From: Rhodobacterales bacterium UBA5972
GTDB taxonomy: Bacteria > Pseudomonadota > Alphaproteobacteria > Rhodobacterales > Rhodobacteraceae
Assembly (NCBI GenBank): GCA_002430125.1
Contig: DJBQ01000132.1
Span: 3,458 to 15,661 of the forward strand
Direction of reading: 5' to 3'
Length of the DNA stretch: 12,204 nucleotides
In this document: positions 1-7,486 of the stretch, in pieces
How positions within the stretch are numbered: the stretch's first letter is position 1
Layout: each line of letters starts with the position of its first letter
Notes under the pieces: model-generated
Seen by the model: only the letters and a program-made list of their open reading frames with translations
What the model was told of the DNA's origin: nothing
The model's database searches: none
Made by a program: the position numbers and the translations under genes

Positions 1-685
1 GATGCGTGTATCGGCTGAGATAGGCGAGCACCGCCTCGGGTCCTGCGAAGGGCGGTTTGGCATAGACCACCCATTCGGATTTGCGTAACGGAGCCAGCCA
101 TGTGGTGAAGGTGTCGGGGTTCGCCAGATTGGCGTGGTCACCAAAGAAGGCAAGTTTGCCCGCGCGATGTAAGGCCAGAAGCCCCTCAGTAAACAAGCGT
201 CGGAACAGTCGAGACAGCACACGCACATGCAAAAAGAACCCCGGTTTGCAACCGACCCACCTCTTGCCGTCTTTTGACAATCCGCCACCGGGAATGACCA
301 TGTGGATGTGTGGGTGATGTGTCAGCGCCGAGCCCCAAGTATGTAGAACGCTGGTTAGACCGACGCGTGCGCCAAGGCGCTTGGGATCGGCAGCGATGGT
401 CGTGACGATCTGCGCAGATGCTTTGAACAAAAGTCCATAAACAGCTTTCTTATTCCAATACGCGATGCGGGCGATCTCAGCAGGCAGGGTGAAGACGACG
501 TGGAAGTATTCCACTGGCAGCAGATCGTCGGCGCGTGCGGCCATCCAGTCGCGCGCGGCAGGCCCCTGACATTTGGGACAGTGCCGGTTTTTGCAGGAGT
601 TGATGATCGCATTCGCTACATGCCGCCACGTGGGGCCATGGGAGCGGAAAATGTCAGCGATCTCTAGCTTGTGCCGGGTCTCCAA
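1..685 (-). pseudogene. IS91-family HUH/Y2 transposase, 5'-damaged and cut by the window edge
   Basis: Read on the minus strand in the frame whose codons end at 2-4, this encodes an IS91-type rolling-circle transposase. Visible signatures are half of a zinc-binding region (CKNRHCPKC, about 569-595), the HUH metal-binding motif in THHPHIHMVIPGGGL (about 285-330), and the paired catalytic tyrosines of YLSRY at 8-22, right at the edge. The rest of the C-terminus lies outside the window. Two defects are seen. First, WRHVANA is joined directly to IINSCKNRHC (about 602-619), where intact relatives as I recall them carry roughly 35-40 more residues, including the first CxxC of the zinc domain. Second, no ATG or GTG follows the upstream stop; the only candidate start is a TTG at 685. 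It lies directly downstream of the broken recombinase gene. The family call is strong; inactivity is inferred. Confidence 0.85.
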
Positions 686-694
686 CCTCGGGTG

Positions 695-1609
695 CTACTC
701 GAGCCCCCGTCGTAGCGTGCGATCTTGCAATTGCTTGAGCCCCTCGAACGGGCTGACCGTATTGCGGATCGTTTTGGTGGCAACGCGGGTGTAGCGGGCC
801 GTCGTGCTCAGTTTTGAATGTCCTAGCAAAACCTGGATTACACGTACATCCGTTCCAGTCTCCAGAAGGTGGGTCGCGAAACTGTGCCGCAGAGTATGCA
901 GCGTTGCGGGTTTGTTGATCCCAGCCATATGTTTGGCGGATGTGAAGGCGCGGTTCAATTGACGCGGGGACAACGGGTTGATCTTTGGTTTGCCGGGAAA
1001 CAGCCACCCCTCAGGACGTGCCTCAAGTCAGGACTCACGCAGCAGGTCAAGCAGCCCCGGCGACAGCATGGCCTTGCGATCTTTACCATTCTTACCCTCA
1101 TCTACATGGATCAGCATCCGGCCACTGTCGTCGTGTCGAAGATGCGCCTTTGGCACGATGTCTACTACTTTGAGATGGCAGACTTCTGACGCCCGTAATC
1201 CTGCGCCATAGGAGATACCGAGTGCCGCACGATATCTGAGACCAGGTCCAGGCACCGCCGCCAGCAGATCACCAACTTCCTCGACGCCCAAAACAACGGG
1301 CAGCCTCCTCGGTTTACGTCGGAACTGCATGTATCGCTTCATCTCTTCGCGCCCGCAAGTCACACCGAAAAACAACCGCAGCGAAACAATCCGGGTATTG
1401 AAGGTCGACTTGGTCACCTCGGTGTCCGTCATGTGAAGTTGATAAGCCCTGAGTTCGTCCGGTGTCGCCGTATCCGGCGAGCGACCAAGAAATGTCGCAA
1501 AATGTTTGACCGCACGGATGTGACCCTTCTGGGTCGTCTCACCAATTGCGCGGATACGCATATCTTCAATCATCCGCTGGCGCAGCGCTGTTGTCTTCTC
1601 TTCCTTCAT
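695..1609 (-). pseudogene. Tyrosine recombinase (integrase) of the IS91-type element, interrupted by TGA
   Basis: This is a 304-codon tyrosine recombinase gene with one in-frame TGA at 1028-1030 (codon 194). The part before the stop holds an N-terminal SAM-like domain (about residues 10-90) and the first catalytic Arg in GAGLRASE (R139). The same frame continues past the stop with [20 protein letters not shown], then [10 protein letters not shown] (H238, R241), LLGHS (H264) and the nucleophile in ARYTRV (Y273). Family members have Trp near this place, so TGG to TGA is the simplest explanation. The ATG at 1609 is chosen because a perfect AGGAGG lies 5 nt upstream, although the frame stays open to 1669. 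Some IS91-group elements carry such a recombinase next to the transposase, which matches this layout. The truncated product lacks the H/R/H/Y catalytic residues, so it is probably inactive. Confidence 0.9.
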
Positions 1610-1614
1610 GGGAA

Positions 1615-1620
1615 CCTCCT
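1615..1620 (-). promoter_or_regulatory. Strong Shine-Dalgarno site of the recombinase gene
   Basis: On the minus strand the sequence reads AGGAGG, followed by 5 nt and ATG at 1609-1607. This perfect site decides the start in favour of 1609 over the longer frame that opens at 1669. Confidence 0.8.
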
Positions 1621-1717
1621 GTTTGTGGATTGAGAAAGACCCAATCGTCCAACAAGATCGCCCATTCACAAAATCAAAGGTTCAGATCAGCACGCAACCG
1701 CAGCAACAAGCGCCATT

Positions 1718-1731
1718 GCCGCGAGAGCGGC
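1718..1731. repeat. Small GC-rich hairpin, possible element end structure
   Basis: GCCGC, a GAGA loop and GCGGC form a perfect 5-bp stem with a 4-nt loop. There is no T-run after it on either strand, so it does not look like an intrinsic terminator. It lies about 110 bp upstream of the recombinase start, where a hairpin of the IS91 terIS end could occur, but assignment to an element end is a guess. Confidence 0.3.
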
Positions 1732-1953
1732 TTAGTCCTTCCGCCCTTTCTTCAGTTTGTCCACAACGCAGCATCCGTTACTACTGGCTCCTAACAGTCA
1801 CCTGAGTGTTTTCGTCAGATGTCCGCTTTGTGAACCGAAATGACTGGTTCCATGTTTTGCAGTTTCATGAGTCAAGTGTGGCGGGAGGATTGCGCTTGTC
1901 GCATCTACTCTGGCTCGACCACCTAGCGACAAACCCTAACAACCCGCGCCCGA

Positions 1954-2892
1954 TCAAGCCTGCCGGGTCGAGGTCAAAGCCACAAACACATCTTCAAGAT
2001 CGGGGTCTTCGCTGGCAATATCACGGATAGCAATGCCCGCTGCCGATACGCTTGCCAGAATGTCCTCGACCCTGACGGCAGAGCGGGAATAGGTGAAAGC
2101 CAGTTCGTTATCGTGTCTGGTTTCCATGGTCACACCCTTGGGCAGATGAATGTCAGTGCGCGTGGCAGTTGCCGCCGTGATCACCAGCGTCTTTGCGTCC
2201 ATCGATGCCACAAGATTCTTGGTACTGTCCTGAACCGCGATTTCACCGTGGTTGATGATGGCAATTTCGTCGCACATCGCCTCGGCCTCTTCCAGATAAT
2301 GCGTGGTCAGGATGATCGTCACACCACTGGCGTTCAATTCCCGAACGTAAGCCCACAACATACGCCGCAGCTCGATATCCACCCCGGCGGTGGGTTCGTC
2401 CAGCACCAGAACCTGTGGGCTGTGAACCAGCGCTTTGCCCAACAGCAACCGCCGCCGCATACCGCCTGACAAGGACCGCGCATAAGCCTCGGCCTTGTCG
2501 GCAAGGCCAATAGCCGCCAGAATTTCGTCAGTCCGCCGCTGCGATTTCGGTACGCCGTACAGACCCGCCTGCAGGTTCAGCGATTCTCGCGGCGTCAGGA
2601 ACGCATCAAGGTTCAGTTCCTGCGGCACCACGCCGATTGCCGCCCGCGACTGGCGCGGATTGGTATCCTGATCAAAGCCCCAGATTTCAACCTTGCCCGA
2701 GGTTTTCAGAACCAGCCCCGCAAGAATGTTGATCAGCGTCGATTTGCCTGCCCCATTTGGCCCCAACAGCCCGAAAATCGACCCTTTCGGAATCCGCAGA
2801 TCAATACCCTTCAGGGCCTCTTTCGGCCCCGAGGAACGACTTGCAGCATAGGTTTTCTTCAAACCCGCGATCTTGATGGCATATTCAGTCAT
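1954..2892 (-). CDS. ABC transporter ATP-binding protein, YadG type
   Basis: This is a 312-aa ABC-2 type ATPase subunit that would power an exporter at the cytoplasmic face of the inner membrane; its substrate is unknown. Motifs in order are Walker A GPNGAGKST (residues 44-52), Q-loop Q91, signature LSGGMRRR (141-148), Walker B VLVLDEP (161-167, with D165 and E166), the D-loop AGVDIELRR, and switch His198 in ILTTHYLEEAE. The run AGVDIELRR together with TTHYLEEAE closely recalls E. coli YadG, and the length is normal. A C-terminal extension of about 90 residues ends in DLEDVFVALTS, typical of this group. The start has a weak AGGA site upstream. All key residues are present, so the subunit looks intact. 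A YadH-type permease normally lies beside it, but none is in the window; the IS91 remnant occupies the downstream side. Confidence 0.93.
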   Translation of the reverse strand: MTEYAIKIAGLKKTYAASRSSGPKEALKGIDLRIPKGSIFGLLGPNGAGKSTLINILAGLVLKTSGKVEIWGFDQDTNPRQSRAAIGVVPQELNLDAFLTPRESLNLQAGLYGVPKSQRRTDEILAAIGLADKAEAYARSLSGGMRRRLLLGKALVHSPQVLVLDEPTAGVDIELRRMLWAYVRELNASGVTIILTTHYLEEAEAMCDEIAIINHGEIAVQDSTKNLVASMDAKTLVITAATATRTDIHLPKGVTMETRHDNELAFTYSRSAVRVEDILASVSAAGIAIRDIASEDPDLEDVFVALTSTRQA

Positions 2893-2919
2893 ATTGGTTC
2901 CTATGCGCGGATCAGGTAC

Positions 2920-2949
2920 TTGCGATCAGGCACGCACGTTGGCTATCAT
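2920..2949 (+). promoter_or_regulatory. Possible sigma70-type promoter for the zinc-finger gene
   Basis: TTGCGA (2920-2925) and TATCAT (2944-2949) are separated by 18 nt, matching the -35 and -10 consensus at 4 of 6 and 5 of 6 positions. It lies in the divergent region between the ABC ATPase and the zinc-finger gene and points at the latter, leaving a leader of about 45 nt. It is recognised by eye only. Confidence 0.35.
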
Positions 2950-2999
2950 AGGGTGCAGTCCGGGGTCAATTCGCCCCCTCAGATTTCACGGAGCATGTG

Positions 3000-3176
3000 A
3001 TGACCATAGAAGCCCCAGAAACCGAAACCGTGACCACAACCCGCGTGGCCTGTGACGGCGGGGCAGGTGGACATCCCCGCGTTTGGTTGACCATTCCCGC
3101 CGATAAAGGCTGGGTTGAATGCGCCTATTGTGACAAGCGGTACGTTCTGGCCGAAGGTGCCAAAGGCGGGCATTAG
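3000..3176 (+). CDS. Small zf-CHCC zinc-finger protein (58 aa)
   Basis: This 58-residue protein starts [11 protein letters not shown] and ends AEGAKGGH. It carries a C-x6-H-x15-C-x2-C pattern: C18, H25 in GGHPRVWL, then C41 and C44 in [11 protein letters not shown]. The spacing and the HPRV and CAYCDKRY stretches fit the zf-CHCC family (PF10276), related to the zinc-binding NDUFS6 accessory subunit of complex I. Free-standing short copies are common in alphaproteobacteria and their role is not settled. The ATG at 3000 is preceded by GGAG 7-8 nt upstream; an ATG at 2995 is followed at once by TGA. It is divergent from the ABC ATPase gene and lies 21 nt upstream of the broken DUF2459 gene. Coding potential is well supported by the motif; function is unknown. 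Confidence 0.88.
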   Translation: MTIEAPETETVTTTRVACDGGAGGHPRVWLTIPADKGWVECAYCDKRYVLAEGAKGGH

Positions 3177-3197
3177 GCTGCCGAGTTGCGGCGGCGT

Positions 3198-3654
3198 ATG
3201 AAGCGAACTTTTTTGCGCTGTTCTGGGCGTCACCGTCTTTCTGTTTTCGGTAACCCTGATCGGCGCGCTGGTGCCTGGACCGCGTGCGCAACTTCTGCCC
3301 GAAGATGCCGCCATTGAAATCGGTCTGATCGCCGGGCCAATCCATTACGATCTGTTGCTGCCATTAACCCCGGAAATCTGCAGCTGTTTCGCATTTGCCA
3401 ACAAAGACGGTGTGGCGGTCGATAATCCACGGGCCGGATGGTTGTTTGCGGGGTGGGGCGCGCGTGAATTTTACCGGGCTTTGGTGCATATTCCGACACT
3501 GATGTCGTTATACGAGGCTAAGAGTGATTTCAACATCATCCATACCTGCAACGACTGGATTTCCCAAACCCTGCGCGCCGCCGGACGGCCTATGGGGGTT
3601 TGGGCGCCGACAACTCTTTCGGTGCGAACTTCGTTATGGTGGTTTGCGCCCTAG
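3198..3654 (+). pseudogene. DUF2459/TIGR02117 family protein, frameshifted and internally shortened
   Basis: The remnant encodes a membrane-anchored or exported protein of the DUF2459 (TIGR02117) family, whose function is unknown. The ATG at 3198 starts MKRTF, but a run of six T (3209-3214) throws the frame off. With five T the protein would run MKRTFCAVLGVTVFLFSV, a credible hydrophobic N-terminal segment, and then stay open to the TAG at 3652. Family landmarks follow: IHYDLLLPLTPE, AGWLFAGWGAREFY and, near the end, IIHTCNDWISQTLRAAG and SLWWFAP. The corrected product is only 151 aa against roughly 210-240 for relatives as I remember them. The shortfall is between GWGAREFY and YEAKSDFN, so an in-frame internal deletion of tens of residues is likely. 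No good ribosome site precedes the ATG. A GTG at 3271 would give a 127-aa frame without the anchor. The family call is moderately firm. Confidence 0.72.
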
Positions 3655-3699
3655 GATGCGCGTGCTAAAACCCACGGAACGCATAGCAAAGGACACCGG

Positions 3700-6513
3700 A
3701 TGAGTTTTGGCAAAGGTCACCATTTGCACCTGATCGATGGATCGGGCTATATCTTTCGCGCCTTTCACGCGCTGCCGCCACTGACGCGCAAGTCAGACGG
3801 GCTGCCGGTCGGGGCGGTGGCCGGGTTTTGCAACATGCTACACAAGTTTGTTGAAGACCAGAAAGGTGCTGATGCGCCGACCCATGTGGCCGTGGTGTTT
3901 GACGCCAAAGGCAAAACCTTCCGCAGCGATATCTTTCCGGCCTACAAAGCCCAGCGTCCGCCTGCGCCCGAAGATCTGGTGCCGCAATTTCCTTTAATCC
4001 GCGCGGCGACCAAGGCGTTCAACTTGCCGCAGATTGAACTTGAGGGGTTTGAGGCCGACGATATTATTGCGACGCTCGCCTATCAAGGTCGCGATGCAGG
4101 CGGGCGGGTGACGATCATCAGTTCGGACAAGGACATGATGCAATTGATCGGGAACGGCATCGAAATGCTGGACCCGATGAAGAACAAGCGAATTGGGATT
4201 GCGGAGGTTGAAGAGAAATTTGGCGTCCGTCCGGATCGGGTAATTGACGTGCAATCTCTGTCAGGGGATTCGGTCGATAACATTCCGGGTGCGCCGGGAA
4301 TCGGGGTGAAAACTGCGGCTTTGCTTATTCAGGAATATGGCGATCTGGACACGCTGCTGGCCCGCGCTGGCGAGATCAAACAGCCCAAACGCCGTGAAAC
4401 CCTGTTGGGCTTTGCCGATCAGATCAGAACCAGCCGCGAATTGGTGACGTTGAAAACTGATACGCCGCTGACCATGACGCTGGAAGAACTGGAATTCCAG
4501 CCACCTGTGGCAGAAGACTTGCTGGCCTTTCTGGCGGAAATGGAGTTCCGCACCCTATCCATCCGTATCGCCGCCAAGATGGGTGTCGCACCCCCGGCGA
4601 TTGCCGAGGTCGCTTCCAACGGGGCATCGAGCCCCGGTGAAAGCGGTGCGGCTGCGCTCGCACAGGTTCCCATTGACGCCTCGAAATATGAATGCGTGCG
4701 CGATGTTGCAGCCCTTGAAAAATGGATCGCCCGTATCCGTGAACGGGGCTGGGTTGCAGTTGACACGGAAACCACTGGACTTGACGAAATGCGCGCCGAT
4801 CTGGTCGGCATTTGCCTGTCGGTCGAACCCGGCGAGGCCTGTTATATCCCACTGATCCACAAGGATGGCGATGGCGATCTGTTTGGCGGGTCAGACATTC
4901 TGCCCGGGCAGTTACCAATCAAGGTTGTGCTTGATCTGTTGGGGCCGGTTCTGGAGGACGCATCCGTTCTGAAAATTGGCCAGAACATGAAATACGATGC
5001 CAAGATGTTCGCGCGCAACGGTGTGAATGTGGCGCCGATTGATGACACGATGCTGATGTCTTATGCGATGCATGGTGGCTTGCACAATCACGGCATGGAT
5101 TTCCTGAGCGAACGCTATCTTTCCCATAAGCCGATTTCGATCAAGACACTGCTGGGTGCGGGCAAATCCGCGATCACCTTTGACCGGGTGCCTTTGGAGG
5201 ACGCGGTGAAATATGCCGCCGAGGATGCAGATATCACTTTGCGCCTGTGGCAGAAATTCAAACCGCAATTGCATGTCGCGCAAGTCACCACGGTTTATGA
5301 AACGCTGGAACGGCCTCTGGTGGCGGTGCTGGCGGAAATGGAAATGCACGGCATCAAGGTCGATCGTGATCACCTTAGCCGGATGTCAAATAATTTCGCG
5401 CAGAAGATGGCCGGACTTGAGGACGAGATTCACCAGCTTGCGGGCGGGCCTTTCAACGTCGGCTCACCCAAGCAGTTGGGCGAGATCCTGTTTGACCGGA
5501 TGGCATTGCCTGGCGGCAAAAAGGGCAAAACCGACGCCTATGCGACCGGGGCCGATGTGTTGGAGGATCTGGCGGCCGAGGGCCATGAACTGCCCGCGCG
5601 GGTGCTTGACTGGCGGCAGATGGCCAAGTTGAAATCAACCTATACCGATGCGTTGCAAGACCATATTCACCCTGATACCGGGCGGGTGCATACGTCTTAT
5701 GTGATCTCGGGGGCCTCTACCGGGCGTTTGGCCTCGACCGATCCGAACTTGCAAAACATTCCGGTGCGCACTGAAGAGGGCCGCCGCATCCGCGAGGCGT
5801 TTGTGGCCGATGAGGGCAATGTCTTGCTGAGCCTTGATTACAGCCAGATCGAACTGCGCATCTTGGCACATATCGCCGATATCCCGGAACTGAAGCAGGC
5901 GTTTCGTGACGGTATCGACATTCACGCCCTGACCGCCAGCCAGATGTTCGGCGTGCCGCTGGATCAGATGACACCGGATATCCGCCGCAAAGCCAAGGCG
6001 ATCAATTTCGGGGTGATTTACGGCATTTCCGGCTTTGGCCTTGCGCGCAATCTTCGCATTCCACGGGCCGAGGCGCAGGCGTTTATCGACACCTATTTCG
6101 AACGCTTCCCCGGCATCAGGGCCTATATGGACAAGACGGTCGAATTCGCCAAGGAACACGGATATGTGCAAACCCTGTTCGGGCGGAAAATCCACACGCC
6201 TGAGATCAACGCCCGTGGTCCGCATGCCGGGTTTTCCCGCCGGGCCGCGATCAACGCACCGATTCAAGGCACCGCTGCCGACGTGATCCGCCGCGCGATG
6301 ATCCGTATGCCCAAAGCGATTGCGCATTTACCAGCGCGGATGCTGTTGCAGGTGCATGACGAGTTGCTGTTTGAAGTGCCAAAAGACCATGTCGATGAAA
6401 CGATAGCCGTGGTGAAACGCGTGATGGAAGGTGCTGCAATGCCCGCCGTACATCTTGATGTGCCAATGGAGGTTGATGCTGGGCAAGGGGCAAACTGGGC
6501 TGAGGCGCATTAA
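3700..6513 (+). CDS. polA: DNA polymerase I
   Basis: This 937-aa polymerase fills gaps in excision repair and removes Okazaki primers. All three domains appear intact. The 5' nuclease (about 1-300) has metal-binding acidic residues D13, D68 (VVFDAKGKTFR), E118-D121 (EADD), and D143 and D145 (SSDKDMM). The 3'-5' proofreading domain (about 325-520) has D355 and E357 in VAVDTETTGLD, and its GQNMKYDAKM and EDADITLRLW motifs are kept, so proofreading should be active. The polymerase domain (about 560-937) has motif A DYSQIELR (D713), motif B RRKAKAINFGVIYG (R762, K766, Y774) and motif C QVHDELLFEV (D887, E888). E. coli Pol I is 928 aa. The ATG at 3700 has AAAGGA 6 nt upstream. The next gene starts 10 nt after the stop, so the two are probably co-transcribed. 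Confidence 0.98.
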   Translation: MSFGKGHHLHLIDGSGYIFRAFHALPPLTRKSDGLPVGAVAGFCNMLHKFVEDQKGADAPTHVAVVFDAKGKTFRSDIFPAYKAQRPPAPEDLVPQFPLIRAATKAFNLPQIELEGFEADDIIATLAYQGRDAGGRVTIISSDKDMMQLIGNGIEMLDPMKNKRIGIAEVEEKFGVRPDRVIDVQSLSGDSVDNIPGAPGIGVKTAALLIQEYGDLDTLLARAGEIKQPKRRETLLGFADQIRTSRELVTLKTDTPLTMTLEELEFQPPVAEDLLAFLAEMEFRTLSIRIAAKMGVAPPAIAEVASNGASSPGESGAAALAQVPIDASKYECVRDVAALEKWIARIRERGWVAVDTETTGLDEMRADLVGICLSVEPGEACYIPLIHKDGDGDLFGGSDILPGQLPIKVVLDLLGPVLEDASVLKIGQNMKYDAKMFARNGVNVAPIDDTMLMSYAMHGGLHNHGMDFLSERYLSHKPISIKTLLGAGKSAITFDRVPLEDAVKYAAEDADITLRLWQKFKPQLHVAQVTTVYETLERPLVAVLAEMEMHGIKVDRDHLSRMSNNFAQKMAGLEDEIHQLAGGPFNVGSPKQLGEILFDRMALPGGKKGKTDAYATGADVLEDLAAEGHELPARVLDWRQMAKLKSTYTDALQDHIHPDTGRVHTSYVISGASTGRLASTDPNLQNIPVRTEEGRRIREAFVADEGNVLLSLDYSQIELRILAHIADIPELKQAFRDGIDIHALTASQMFGVPLDQMTPDIRRKAKAINFGVIYGISGFGLARNLRIPRAEAQAFIDTYFERFPGIRAYMDKTVEFAKEHGYVQTLFGRKIHTPEINARGPHAGFSRRAAINAPIQGTAADVIRRAMIRMPKAIAHLPARMLLQVHDELLFEVPKDHVDETIAVVKRVMEGAAMPAVHLDVPMEVDAGQGANWAEAH

Positions 6514-6523
6514 GTGACCAACC

Positions 6524-7432
6524 ATGGGGCATAATCACCGCCACCATGCACACGGCGACCGCAAGCTGACATGGGCGATCGCGATCAATCTTGCGCTGAC
6601 CGTGGCGCAAATCATCGGCGGTGTTTTGTCGGGGTCGATCGCGCTGATCGCGGATGCTATCCACAATTTCGCGGATGCCGGATCGCTTTTGATTGCGCTG
6701 CTGGCGCGCCGGATTTCCCGGCGCCCGACTGATGCCGACATGACGTTCGGCTATGCGCGGGCCGAAGTGGTCGCAGCGGTGATCAATTACACCACGCTGA
6801 TCGTGATCGGCTTTTATCTGGTGGCCGAGGCGGTGATGCGCCTGATTAATCCACCGGAAGTGGATGGCTGGATCATGGTTGTCGTGGCAGGCATTGCCTT
6901 GGTGATCGACCTTGGAACAGCGGCCCTGACTTTTAGCATGTCCAAGGACAGCGTGAACATCCGGGCTGCGTTTTTGCACAATATTGCTGATGCACTGGGC
7001 TCGGTCGCTGTTATCGTTGCCGGGGGCGCGGTTCTGTTGTGGGATGCGCGGCTGGTTGACCCTTTGGTGACCCTTGGCATTGCGGGTTATATCTTGTGGA
7101 TGGCGTTCAGCGAAATCGCTCCGGTTATCCGCATTCTGATGCTGGGCAGTCCGCCGCAACTGGATATTGACGCGGTGATTGAGGTCATGGAACAAGTCCC
7201 CGATGTGCAGGAGGTTCATCATCTGCATGTCTGGCAGATGAGCAAACATCGCGCCTCGCTTGAGGCGCATGTTGTGGTCGCCGAGGGGTGCTGGGACGAT
7301 GTTTCGACCATTAAGGCGGCGCTGCGCCAGCAATTGGCCATTCGGTTCGCCATTTTACATACGACACTCGAGATGGAAAAATCAGCCGAAACCTGCGCGG
7401 ACGCGGCCCGGATCGGCAGTGCAACACCCTAA
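6524..7432 (+). CDS. CDF-family cation efflux protein (probably zinc)
   Basis: This 302-aa inner-membrane antiporter probably expels Zn2+ in exchange for protons. It has a short His-rich N-terminus (H3, H5, H7, H8, H10) and about six membrane segments between residues 15 and 200. The paired transport-site motifs are HNFAD in segment 2 (D44, H47, D51) and HNIAD in segment 5 (H152, D156). This HxxxD pairing is typical of zinc-selective members, while manganese members usually have DxxxD. A cytoplasmic ferredoxin-like domain follows (about 205-290) with HHLHVWQM, a usual dimer and metal-sensing region. Length matches ZitB/CzcD relatives. The start lies 10 nt after the polA stop without a clear ribosome site of its own, suggesting coupling to polA translation. 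The metal is inferred from motifs. Confidence 0.93.
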   Translation: MGHNHRHHAHGDRKLTWAIAINLALTVAQIIGGVLSGSIALIADAIHNFADAGSLLIALLARRISRRPTDADMTFGYARAEVVAAVINYTTLIVIGFYLVAEAVMRLINPPEVDGWIMVVVAGIALVIDLGTAALTFSMSKDSVNIRAAFLHNIADALGSVAVIVAGGAVLLWDARLVDPLVTLGIAGYILWMAFSEIAPVIRILMLGSPPQLDIDAVIEVMEQVPDVQEVHHLHVWQMSKHRASLEAHVVVAEGCWDDVSTIKAALRQQLAIRFAILHTTLEMEKSAETCADAARIGSATP

Positions 7433-7486
7433 CGCAAGGCCGCAACCGCTGAACCTTCGTCGGGGATATTTGGAAATAGGACCGGT

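Larger units (their letters stand above)
1..1740 (-). mobile_element. Degenerate IS91-type element carrying a tyrosine recombinase
   Basis: Adjacent same-strand remnants of a tyrosine recombinase and an HUH/Y2 transposase define the element. Both genes carry damage, so it looks like a fossil rather than an active copy. The left end, next to the transposase 3' end where oriIS would lie, is outside the window. The right boundary is an estimate: a small GC-rich hairpin at 1718-1731 could belong to the terIS-type end, but no terminal sequence was proved. IS91 elements do not make target duplications, so flanking direct repeats are not expected. Confidence 0.7.
1610..1953. other. Gene-free stretch between the IS91 remnant and the ABC ATPase
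   Basis: I see no convincing coding sequence here on either strand. The short frames lack family resemblance and ribosome sites. The stretch holds the recombinase ribosome site, a 5-bp hairpin at 1718-1731, and two short related-looking motifs, CCTTCCGCCCTTTC at 1737-1750 and ATGTCCGCTTT at 1819-1829. It presumably contains the right end of the element and whatever originally followed the ABC ATPase gene. No remnant of an ABC permease was recognised. Confidence 0.5.

Noticed and set aside
654..1007. A second minus-strand frame overlapping the recombinase C-terminal half.
   Set aside because: The [15 protein letters not shown] and ARYTRV motifs are in the other frame, which is continuous with the recombinase N-terminus.
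1028..1030. TGA in the recombinase read as tryptophan or selenocysteine.
   Set aside because: TGA serves as the normal stop of the moxR, DUF58, SDR and ABC ATPase genes here, and I see no selenocysteine context, so nonsense mutation is simpler.
3178..3194. A short stem (CTGCCG, CGGCGG) just after the zinc-finger gene as a terminator.
   Set aside because: The stem has a G-T pair and no following T-run at the right distance; it may simply be GC-rich sequence.
5635..6327. A 230-codon minus-strand frame inside polA.
   Set aside because: It is opposite the conserved polymerase motifs A and B, which explain the sequence fully; the composition is that of a shadow frame.
6251..7333. A 360-codon open frame on the minus strand opposite the end of polA and most of the CDF gene.
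   Set aside because: It lies opposite two genes with clear family motifs, shows no family features of its own, and is rich in His, Arg and Gln as expected of a shadow frame in GC-rich DNA.
7433..7486. A terminator between the convergent CDF and isomerase genes.
   Set aside because: I could not find a stable hairpin with a T-run on either strand in these 54 bases.
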